Below, one piece after another: positions 47,389 to 58,700 of a stretch of 64,000 nt of DNA (position 1 is its first letter; each line of letters starts with the position of its first letter). The stretch lies in the NCBI RefSeq assembly GCF_905220415.1, contig NC_059556.1:3236501-3300500 (forward strand), read 5' to 3'. Origin of the DNA: Colias croceus (Eukaryota; Arthropoda; Insecta; Lepidoptera; Pieridae). The notes under the pieces were generated by a model, which saw only the letters and a list, made by a program, of their open reading frames with translations, had not been told where the DNA came from and did not search any database. The position numbers and the translations under genes were made by a program.

Positions 47389-47459
47389 GTGACTAGCGTA
47401 AAAAAAAATTCGCGTTTTTCTGATGAAATACATCCGTAAACAGCACAATATCTAACCAT
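47389..47459 (-). pseudogene. Possible THAP-domain start fragment
   Basis: The minus strand encodes MVRYCAVYGCISSEKREFFF, with C-x4-C spacing at the start and the basic/aromatic continuation typical of THAP domains. The frame then runs into unrelated sequence without the rest of the zinc site. It may be a relic of a THAP transposon or a chance match. No inverted repeats bounding it were identified. Confidence 0.3.
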
Positions 47460-48839
47460 TTTCTACGAAAAACGATAATCACAAATCCAAAATAATAAAA
47501 TTGCTTTAAGTCAATTTGATTAATGTTGTCAATCTTCGTTGCGTTTCGTCTAAAGACGTCGTTGGTATCGTCCTTGCGGGGAAATGGGTACCATAACATG
47601 TCTGATCGTGCGGGGTGAGGTAAGTGTTTAATTTTGGCGGGAGGCGGAGAGTGTCCGTTCTGTAGCGTTTAGCTACTATTATGTATTCTGTGCTATAACT
47701 AAGTAGACTGTAGATAGATAATAAAATAATTTGGCACACAGTATTTTTATTCAATAACGGTATATCCGTTATTGGAATAAAATCTATGCATTGAATATTT
47801 GTTGTCACTACCGCAACACGGAAGGTTATAAAGTTACGTAAAATTACACCGATGTTCATAATCTTAAAATCAAACTATTTGACATAACAATTAAATTGTA
47901 TGCAAATCCACGAATTGCTAAATCGACTGCAATTCGTTCTCGTTTATCCATTGCACTGATGCACTCGTAACTAAAGACGTATTTCTTCACCAAGATCATT
48001 CCCATATCCATGTCATCTTAGACATGTCCATTTAATTATAACAAACATCGTTTGGTGAAGTGATTTTGAACCTTATTGTTTTGTTTTAAGGTGTTTTTAG
48101 GATCATAGATGAAGACAGAGGCTATTGCTTCACCACATTGCCACGAACTCTTAAACTCTGACCCGGTAATGGGTTCGTAATTACTGCATGACAAACAAAT
48201 GTGAATGAAGTATCCGTAAATATAATGGTGGCTGAAGGAGCGATGATTTGGCCCTTGAGGCACGTCATTTTCTTGGTCTAAATTCGAACGCAAACGCTTT
48301 GTATTGATTCTTGTGTCAAACTTATAACTATAATGTAGTAACAATATGTATTATAGAAGGTTTATAGTTGTGAGTGTTTAGGAAAATATATTCTCAAATT
48401 CTTTTTTGAATGATTGCGATGTAATAGTCAGCAGTGCCACTGGAGTATAGCTCCAACTTAATCAGCGCATGTAAAAAACCTTTTTTTCTAATTAATTTCC
48501 TTTTCAGAAAGAAAACATCGAGCGTCAATTATAATAATAGTGTATCTTCTATATAAATTATCTGTTTTCAGTTAAATTCAGTTCAATGTGTGAATTAAAT
48601 ATGGTAAAATTATATTACCTAATATTGTTTTATTTATCCTGTCAAATCCTATTGCCTATTGGTAATCAGGTATGAGGTTATTCCCTAACAAAGTAACTAA
48701 CCAATCAATAAATAAATCATATTATAGCCTTAATAACTTTATAATAGCTGGCAGAAGCTGCTTTGTCTGTTTTCAAAATAGGAATCAGTAGTTCATGAGA
48801 GGGGCAGATTGTAGTTCGCAAAAGCAATCTGCTTGGCAA
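47460..48839. other. Intergenic, no recognised gene
   Basis: A palindrome AATAACGGTATATCCGTTATT lies at about 47753-47773. The open frame at 47506-47859 (minus) has no recognisable motif. Nothing else supported. Confidence 0.4.
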
Positions 48840-49063
48840 TCCTACTAATATTATAAATACGAACGTTTGTGAGGGTGGATGTATAATATGTGTAGGTGTT
48901 TTTGTTACTTTTTCACGCAAATACTACTGAACCGATTACAATGAAATTTAGCACACATGTAGAGGGTAACTTGGATTAACACATAGGATAGGCTTTATCC
49001 AGGAAAACCCACGGGAACGGGAACTATGCGGGTTTAATTTTGAAAAAGTGAGTGGAAAACTAG
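48840..49063 (+). mobile_element. Non-autonomous Helitron (Lep1-like, second subfamily)
   Basis: Starts TCCTACTAATATTATAAATA and ends GGAAAACTAG between A and T. A second CTAG-type 3' end (GCCGCGGGCGGGAAGCTAG) sits at about 49230-49248, probably the remnant of another copy. Confidence 0.85.
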
Positions 49064-49286
49064 TCACTACATAGTATAAAACAAAGTCGCTTTCTCTTAT
49101 ATCTTCCTCTTCCTATGCTTAAATCTTTAAACTACGCCTTGGATTTTGATGCGGTTTTTTTTAATAGATAGAGTGATTCAAGAGGAAGATTTTAGTATAT
49201 AATTCATTAGGTTTTAGACAAAGCGGGCAAGCCGCGGGCGGGAAGCTAGTATACTATAAAATAAAAACCCAGTTACAGCACCGTTC

Positions 49287-49855
49287 AGGATACATCGCCC
49301 ATTTTTGCAAGTGACTACTATCAAGCTAATTTTCCGTTTGTAGCTTTATTTTGATGAGACGCCCAATAATTTCGTGTACGAAAGTCTCGATTGTGGTAGC
49401 TAACAGAGATAACAAGAATAAAAATTTTTAATTTGATGGTTCTCAAATATTTATTACTAACTGAATGAATTTTTTTTTTGTTCAATCTCAAGATAATTAC
49501 CTAAATTATTCGAAAAAATATTTCTCCTACAAAATCTATGGTTTGTTCAAAGAGTCCCCCTTTCCAAAGTGTATCGATAACGAGGTCATCATAAATGATT
49601 ACTAACAAGCTGATTTTTTTGTTTTCACTTAGTTAATGTTTATATATTTCAACAGACATATTGTCCTACAAATTGCGTAATAAATATTTGAGAACCATCA
49701 AATCAAAAAATTTTATCCTTGTTATCTCTGTTAGCTACCACAATCGAGAGTTTCGTACACGAAATTACTCGGTGTCTCATCAAAATAAAGCTACAAACGG
49801 AAAATCAGCTTGATAGTAGTCACTTGCAAAAATGGGCGATGTATCCTGAACTAAA
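49287..49855. mobile_element. Foldback element of about 570 bp
   Basis: The left arm (about 49287-49465) contains TACATCGCCCATTTTTGCAA, GTAGCTTTATTTTGATGAGA and GATGGTTCTCAAATATTTAT. The right arm (about 49670-49855) contains their reverse complements in the reverse order. The loop is about 200 bp. No open frame of note. Confidence 0.88.
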
Positions 49856-51016
49856 AAAAAATGGACTTTGTAAGGAAACTTCGCTAATCAGCTGACCGAT
49901 TTCCATACAAAGTCCAAATTTTTTCAACGAATTCAGCAAAGTTGTAGAACAAAAGTTGTTCAGTTTCATGAGAAGAAGCTCCTGTCAAAATTCGTCTGTG
50001 CAATTTATACAAGGTATGTGTACGTAATATGTATCGTTAAAATAAAACACACAAATTCAGTAAATATAAAATTTAATAGTGGGTCAAAGGTAAATTCATA
50101 ATATCACTAGTAACAAGAAAACATTACATACAATTGATTTCATATTATTACTAATTAATTATTATTAAAGGTATACTTAAATATGACTCTAGCCGCTAAG
50201 GCAATTACGTGATATTCATTAATGACAATTAGTAATAAAAAAATATTTCAACACTTTATATACGGAAGCCAAAAGTGATAATTTCAATGTGCTAATAATT
50301 AACAATTATTGCTAAAATACACGTACATCGATTACATAATATTACAATGAAAAAATATTATTTATAACTAGGATAACCTAGGTTATGGTAAGGCATGTCT
50401 TAATTGTTAAAATCCTAAAATAAAGAATAACTAAAGGCTCCAACTTCTCAACAATCATGTTGTCTCTTTCTTTTAATATGAACGAAAGAGACAACGCATG
50501 TTCTCTTTACACTTACATTTAATTCGCATAAGCTCTAGAGATTCGTAAGGTTCATTCTACGCATAATTTTTATGCTTTAGCACCACTAACTTACGATTTA
50601 TTTTGAATTGAAACTTATATAGGTGGGAATAAATGCCGGACAAATAAGATACATACAAGTAATTTTATACAATATTATTTCGAACGTTACAAATATTTTA
50701 AGTCTATTAAAATAAAATGGTGCATCGACCTCTATTGACATTATTGCATGAACCAGATAAAAAGTCCTAAATTCTTTATACATTTCCAAAATGTGCTGAT
50801 ATTACAATTTTTAATTCTCAACGTTCACGTTTCACATTTCATTATTCACATCATATTCTTAAAATTATTTTCTTTATTACACACAACTTTCACAATCAAA
50901 CGATTACAATGTTTCCAATTTACGATACCACTTTTGAGCGATTTTATTGTTAATTATTAGAAACAAATCAATCATAATAATCTGATTGAAACTGAACTTA
51001 TTGTTTCTTATCAGGG
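49856..51016. other. Region downstream of polychaetoid, probably its 3' UTR in part
   Basis: AT-rich DNA on the 3' side of the polychaetoid stop codon. Minus-strand AATAAA hexamers are present (for example near 50600 and 50940), but the polyadenylation site cannot be chosen from sequence alone. Confidence 0.4.
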
Positions 51017-51161
51017 ACCTTCTTCACAATGGTCAGCGTTGGCCCAACAAATGACCGTCGATGTTTGATTGTGAATAAACGTTTGATGGCCGATCATAGT
51101 CATTTAGGCCATCTACCTGATCGCCTCTACTCGCCCAACGTTGCCCATTGTGAAGAGGTTT
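51017..51161. mobile_element. Short MITE next to the polychaetoid stop codon
   Basis: CCTTCTTCACAATGGTCAGC GTTGG on the left matches, inverted, CCAACGTTGCCCATTGTGAA GAGG on the right. Total length is about 145 bp with no coding capacity. It ends 19 bp from the polychaetoid stop, so it probably lies in the 3' UTR and would form a hairpin in the mRNA. Confidence 0.8.
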
Positions 51162-51179
51162 CATTAGTTATCAAATCCC

Positions 51180-54100
51180 TCAAAAGTGGTCAACTTTAAC
51201 CGCCACAGTATTGAGCGTGGTAGTCGCGGGCAAGTGTATCTGGTCCCAGTCTGTAGTGAGATGGGCTTCCGTGTCCGTCGCCTTGATTGTGAGACCAAGG
51301 GATGGTACTGCGTTGGCGCAATGCGGGAGTCGTAAGGTCACAGGGCGAAGGAAGACCAGCCCTTGAGGCCCGCACATTACCAGGGGGGACAGCATTGCTT
51401 CACCTATTTAATAGAGTTTTTGGTTGAGGTATGGTGTAGGGCAAGTATAAAGTGGCAGGCTCGAGCGAAATGTGTAGTGAAATATAGTGTGATTGAGACA
51501 GGCTTCCGTAGCATTTTGCATGACTATGCTTTAAAAGAAGCCGCATGAGTCTTTGAAATAGTGTGGCAGATAGGGAAAATACCACGCAATCGACCATAGT
51601 CATTTCACGCAGATATCTCGTACCCCCTGACTTTTTAATAATGTGGTAGAGGGGCCAAAATGCCACACATGACATAGTCCGAGTATTATTCAATAGCGAC
51701 ACTGTTTTGACGACAGTTTAATAAGGTAACGATAAAATGCCCACGTAACCCTCTCTCCACGATTCTTATTAAATTGGGTGCTTTATTTTCGCCTTGAGCC
51801 TGCTACATTATACTAATTATGATACTGTTTTTTATTCTTTAGTGTATGTATGAGATAATGTTATAAGTGAAATCTTATGCACAGATCAAAATTTGTGAGA
51901 ATAGAAAGATATAGTAAATATTATAATGAAAATAACAGACATATTAAATGTTCGATAAGGTTATTATTTTTAACAACGAGTTAAAAGGTAACTAAAATGT
52001 ACAAAGTCAATAGTAAGCTTGACTTTCGCTGTGCATTTAAGATTTCACTGCAAAAAATAATAAAACGAAGGGTGTCAAAATTAAAAAGAACAAAAGAAAA
52101 ACGGAAAACTCAACACACAAACACAAATCGCAACATTAATGTTAATCAACATGCAAAGCGTAACACAAACGACTATAATAATGTATGAAGTATGCTTGAT
52201 AATTGATAATTGAGAAATAAATACAAAATGAGGTGATACATGATCGAAGTAGTGCCAAATTCAAATAAAACCAAATCATTATGAGATGATCAACCAAAAT
52301 AACATGGTGCTATCATACTTATATGAAATGTAGAGAGTTTGATAAGAACTTAAAATAGAACGAAATTTTATGAGTAATGATATAGTGCTACCACACACGT
52401 ACGAAAAGTGCTTAAATAGGACAAAAACAATACAAAACGAGACGATAAATGAACCTAGAAAGGTGCTACCACACACACAAATGTACAGTGCACAAATTTC
52501 AAACATATGTTTGAACATACGATTTGACAGTCTGGTGGATGCAGCATGGCCGCCGCCGTCTCTCCTCAATCTTTAAGTACGAGTGTATTGTGTGGTAGAA
52601 ACTGCGTAAATTTCAATCGGGGTTAATGATCTGTTTAGTAATGATAATGAACTCTATACAAACGTCATTAAGATGTATTTTACAAGTTAAGTGCGTTATA
52701 TTATTCAATGCCAACAACCGTAGCTATAATATATATCATGCCACACACATGCATCTACGCTACGCAAACAGTTTCACATTGCTGTAATTGTGTCAAAATT
52801 CCCCATACGCGCATATTCCATTCGCAAACGTTAATGCCAATTAGTAAGTGCAGTCTACGGTCTACGGTAACGCGTGCGTTTTGCAAAAGCTTTACCGTTA
52901 TCCATGTCGATGGGAGGTCCTCCTACGCGCTGACTCAATCGCGGGTCAGACACCGTAAAGTAGATCTTTTGCTTGATCCCCGGAGCTATCGCTTTCGGGG
53001 GTATTATCAGCGATACGCCCCAGTGCCTGTCCTCTAACATGCCTCCTTCGCTGTCAAATATACCCCACGTCGTGTGCGGTGCGTCGGGCTCTATAACCTC
53101 AGTTTTTTCATCTGTTTCCGCTGTTTCAGTTGTTACTTTTACAACCGTGTTATCATTGCTCACTATAGTAGTTTCGTTTCGACTATTCGACGTGTTTTCG
53201 GATGTATCTTGGCTGTTTTCAGCACTTTTCTCGACAATTTTCTCACAGAATGTTACCGATCTACTAGGTTTCGTTCTTTCCTGTAAGTCTTGGGACGCAT
53301 ACGGCGTGCTTTGAGGTTTATTTTCAAAATTCATGCTACATTCCGATGCATATTGAGTTTCCATTGAAGTGGTTGATTCATACGGAATTGGAGACGATGT
53401 TATTTTCAGCGCATTAGAAATGTGTTCCGCTTTTCCATGCAATCGAGGAGCATATACTGCTTCTCCTTTTAATACATTTGCCTCCAAATTCTTTGTTTTC
53501 TCCTTTTCTGCATCCGTTTTTGATTCAGTCAGGTACAATTTTGAAAAATCAATTTCTTGGAATTTTTCACTTGTACCATTCAAAGCTTCTACTTTAGTTT
53601 GATACACCGGTTCTCTCCGCGATAAATGATTAGCATCACTCAACTCGTACGGACTACTTCTAGCACTACCTGCACTGTCTTTGTCTGTCACAGGTATTAC
53701 TTCCTTTGTTTCCTGACTTGATTCGTATATAACACTATCTTTTAGTTCTCTTTTTGACACATACATAGGTTCTCTTCCTTTTACTGAATCACTGTCATTA
53801 GCCTCTAATCTGGTTTGATATATCTTTTCTTTTTTAGCCAAATTTCTCTGCTTTATTATTTCCAATTTCTCTTCTAACTTACTGTTATAAGTAGATTCTT
53901 TATTGGCTAGTAGAGCAGCTTTTTGTGATAGTATTTCTTGTTTTGAAACGTAAGTGCACTCAGCTGACGCCGGTCTTACTTGCTGTGGAATGTCAAATAA
54001 GTCATTTCGTGTGCCATAATTAGTTTCCGAACAACTGGATTTGATTTCAGAACGAGTAGCGTATGGCGATTCTGTTTGAATTCTTGCCAACATTTCTGTT

Positions 54101-57100
54101 CTGCTTACATACGGAGGTTCACTCATAGACTTGGTCAAGGGAGACGTGCGTCCAGGAAAATTTACAGGTGTATGTAACCGTCTATCTGGTCTAATTGCAT
54201 AAGTGCTGTCTGACCAAGAAGTGCTAGGCGGCGGTTCGTATGTTCTTTTACCGTATATTGGTTCTTTCGAATTATACGAATTATCCATTCTTTGTTTTAA
54301 CATTTCTTCCTTGGTATTATACGGTGATTCAGAGAATCTCTGCCTGAGCATATCTTCTTTAGTTGCGTAAGGACTTTCATTAGTCATTCTTTGTCGCAAC
54401 ATTTGCTCTTTGCTAGAGTAAGGTGATTCATTACATAGAGGTTCAGGTTTTCTAGGAATATCCTGCCTAGTACCATACGGATTTTCAAGTACTTCATTTC
54501 GAGTCGCGTAAGGATTTTCTCGGATACATTCAGCCCTCGTGCCATAGGGATCGATCAAAGGCATGGCTACTGTATCGCGATTTCCATATGGGCTTTCAAA
54601 GCTTTGATTAGAAACTTCAGATCTAGTCGCATATGGATTTTCACTTGAAGTGTCATACAGCGAAGAGTAAGTTCGTTTAGGCTTAGGAATAGGATCATAC
54701 ACTATGTGTTCTTTGCTTTGGTATACAGGTTCAGGAGGTAGCGGTTGGGTTGGGTAAAACGGTTCGTGTTTATTTTGTTGTTGTCTTTGGTAAATCGGAT
54801 CTATTTTGGTTATCATATTAAAGCTTGATGTTTGTCCGTAGATGCCTCTCCTATTATATTCTATGAGAGAATTCTGTCTACGCAACAAAGGGGTAACTTT
54901 AGGTTCAGTTTCTATGTCACACATAGAGTTTTGTCGTCTTAAGCTTTTTACAACTGGTTTAGCTTCGTAATCTCTAACTGTACAAATGGAGCCATTTCTA
55001 TCATCGCAAAAGGAACTTTGTCTTTTCAGTATCGGTTTCAACACTGGTTTTTCACATGAGGAGTTACTGCGTTGTAACATTTGATTTCGAATGTGTGTAT
55101 TTCTCATGTGAATCGAAACATCGGTTAAATCTGACTTCTCTCGTCTCAACATGGGCATCTGTCTCTGCTGCAAGTCACTTTCACACAGTGACTTCTGTCG
55201 AGACACTTTCTGTTTCGTTTTCGAACGGAATAAATCGAGGACGGCATTTTTTATGAACGACGGCTTTTTGGATAATTTCTTTTTAGTTTTTGGCGAGAAT
55301 GTTTCGTCCGGCTCCACACTGGAGTTCATGGCATCGGATGAGCTGCGGAAACCCACAACCAAACCCACTTAGTTACTCATGATGGATATACGGACGTGTC
55401 AGACATTTCAACGTTCAAAAATTTTGAGAACAAACTTTACATTGAAAAATCTGAATGGTCCTGAACGGTAATGGTAAATTTAAGAGATGATTTTTGAGAT
55501 AATGAACAGCATATTGAAATAAATGCCATAAATAAGCGAACAAACAATCTATGATATATAAACTTGCTCAGACTAAAATAGTAGGAGATAGAACTTAAGA
55601 AAAGCGCGAAGACAGGATAAATAGTGACAAATTAATTCAATATGCTTTCGTCAAACAAGTTGCACTAAAATGCAGACACGCACTGCTAAATCGTTCAAAG
55701 TCAACCAAGTCTAACATACTCTAATTACATGTTATTCAAATACATCTGGTACGCCCCGACAGAGATATATTATGTTACAAATATATAATATTTATAGATT
55801 TGTATAACCACATACAATACCATACTAATACGGTGGCCCAACGTGTTAGTCGTATGTGAAGCGATCGGTGTTTGCATGTTAGAGCAAATTGTACAGGGGC
55901 TCGAGATTCGACTGGCTATAGGCGGCGCCAAATAACTAGAGCCAACATGGCGCCCATAGATAAAACGTAAAACAATTTTTGTATATGTAAAAAGACGCAG
56001 TTAAACGTATTCACAAAATTTGCCATTTGACATGAAAGAAACACAAGTTCGTCTTTTTTATGAGCATTTTGCTATATCTTTACCTACCTTAGCTACGTCT
56101 TTTCAAATATAATAAGCATAGTCACTATACGAAGACTTGCTAAATTGGTTGCTATGGTAACGACTATAACAACAATCAAAATATATCCTTCAAAGGTTCT
56201 AGTTACTTGACGTCTCCTATACATGCAAATATTTGAGGTTATAAAGGGAGTATTTGATACAATTTGTGTACGACACAAGCGCTTTACCTCAGATTGTGCA
56301 TGTGTTGTGGCTTCCTATAGAGTTCAAATGCTGATCCCCGTTGCTCTCGACTGCCGGCTAAATCTAATGGGAAAAAGTTTTATAGAATCGAATAAAAGGC
56401 TCAAAATATTAAGTGATTCAATAAAAAATACAACTAAGGGTACACACTAATCCTATCATATATCCTTGATTTTAAAAACATACAATGCTGTTGTCTTGGA
56501 ATCAAATTTTGTTCTGACCCTTGAGAAAAAATAATATTTATAAATTAAACTTTCATTATTTGCCAAAAGGGATCAATTTTAATTTTTACTAAAAAAACAT
56601 AAAACATTTATTTAGACACCTACAAATAATAATTGTGTCTGTGTGTGTTTGGGTTTATGAGCGTGCGTATGCGTAGAACATGTTTGTGTTCATATGTGTG
56701 TACATGTACGTGTATGTTTTTGTGCCTTTGTCTATGTGAGTGTTGTATAGTATATTTATCGATGTGTATCTGTCTGCACGTGTATGTTCATGTCTGTTTG
56801 TTCGTGTGTATACCTATTTTTTATTTTTATTTATTTTTTTTTTATTTTTTTTATTTATTTCTTTATTTCAGGCAACAAATGTAGTTACAGTTAAAGGTCT
56901 TAATATAACTTAAAAACTACGGCCCATATGAACTTAAAACTACTTAAATACTAAATTAATACACGCTATGCCTACGGCGTGTGACGCGATTCCGGGGGGC
57001 CGGGTATCCGTCCGCGGAAGCGGCGAAACACAACTCCCTGCGGCCAAAACCCTTCGTCCATGTAGACGCTCAGCTTGGCGGTCGGTACTCTCACCACGAA

Positions 57101-58667
57101 GGAGTTGAAGCTCACTTTATGGCGAGACTCCAGACGTTCCACTCGCAGACTCAAACCTGTCTTCGCATGCAAGTACTCGACAACATCTTCAGTCTTGGTA
57201 CAGTAGTGCACACGAGACACATAGAGCGGCGTCGTCGGCACCTCTGCGCGCATCCGCAAGTTTGGATCTTTCGTTGCGGTGCCGCACTTGTTCTGACGAT
57301 TCAACTTCTTCTTCTTCTGGACTTTTGTGAAGCCATCCTCGTCAACGTCCTTCGTTTTTGAAGGTAAACTTTTCCGCACGGGTGCGTTTACTCCTTTTGA
57401 TGATTTTGGGGTCGCAGTCATTTTTGAGGCTGCGGCGGCGTAGTCACATTGAGGAGCAGCTGGCAACGTGACATGCGATGTCTTCTCCGGGGGAGAGGTA
57501 ACGGGAGCGGGGCGCGGGGCATCACTCGGGTCATCGGCGGTCGGCGACACATCAACATCAGCAGTTAAAATGCCGACGCATGCATTTTGAGCTCCGCGAC
57601 GTGCATTCACATATGACGGCACGGGTGACCTACATATTGCATGCGCATCGCGATATGACGCTAACTCGACTCGTAAATCGGAGATGGTCTTCTCTGAAGC
57701 CTCCAACTTGGTGTGTACCTCGGCCAGACTCGCCTTAAGGAATGTGATGTCCTTAAGGAGCCTCGTAACATCGACGTGGTCAAATCCCACCGGAGGAAGT
57801 TTATGCAACTCCTTTGCGACGAAATCGGGCACGTCATCGGGATCAGTCACCTTCAATAGGCTGATGATATCCTGTATGCATTTTTCACCCCCGTTCCTGC
57901 GGCGGGACGGCATCGTGGCAATCTTGTCCAGCGTTTGGTAGAGTAGCACCTTGCCACTGCTAATTTCCTCCTCCTTAAAGTTAGTTTTGCAGATTTGCAT
58001 GATGCTAACCTCGTCCATTGTATCGATGGCATTTTGAATGAACGCCAACAGCTCATTTACAATGAGTGTTTTACAACTCATTATAAAAAGTTCATGCAGC
58101 GGCAAAGCCGCGCGTGACGCGAATTGTTATTCCTTACTGTGCTAGCACTAATCACGTCCGATTCTGAACGCGTCTAGCGCACCACTATTATTACCTACCG
58201 ATGAGGTGGGGGTTGTGCGGCAGGTTGATGGCGCGGTGCGGGTAGGGCGCCTGCGCGTGCGCCTGCCCACCGTACATACCCTGTACATATAACATCAACT
58301 TATATATTATTTTAGCTGATATTCTTAGACATGGTAATTGTTTATTTCATACTAGCTTCCGCCCGCGACTCCGTCCGCGAGGATGTCGGTCTTCGCGTGG
58401 ATGGTTTATTTCTCCATTTTGAGTAACTCACGATGACATCTTATAAATATCTATTGGACCCAAATACGGCTAGGACTATAATAATACGTGTGTTCGTGGT
58501 TCTACAGAACAACGTCTATGGATAAAACTGAAAAATTAATTTAATTTTTTTTTCTACGTATTTTTCCAGGATAAAAAGTATCCTATTTTACGCCCAGGAT
58601 AATAAGGTATAATTATACAAAGTTTCATCGAAATCGAACCATTAGTTTTCACGTGATGCCTTCACAT

Positions 58668-58700
<33 letters not shown>

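Noticed and set aside
52973..53314. Plus-strand frame of 113 codons
   Set aside because: Antisense of the polychaetoid ZU5 and linker region.
56223..56450. 75-codon frame in a polychaetoid intron as a small gene
   Set aside because: No family motif, no supported splice sites and no upstream regulatory signal; kept only as a note.
56633..56884. Cys-rich open frame of 83 codons (CLCVFGFMSVRMRR and on)
   Set aside because: It is the translation of a degenerate GT-rich tract, which gives Cys, Val and Leu by composition alone.
56981..57361. Plus-strand frame of 126 codons
   Set aside because: Antisense of the retroelement ORF1-like gene, with no motif of its own.
58195..58280. Donor ATCG|GTAGGT for this polychaetoid exon
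   Set aside because: It would leave phase 1 and break the frame into the next exon; the donor four bases further, GGTAG|GTAATA, fits the acceptor at 55343 exactly.
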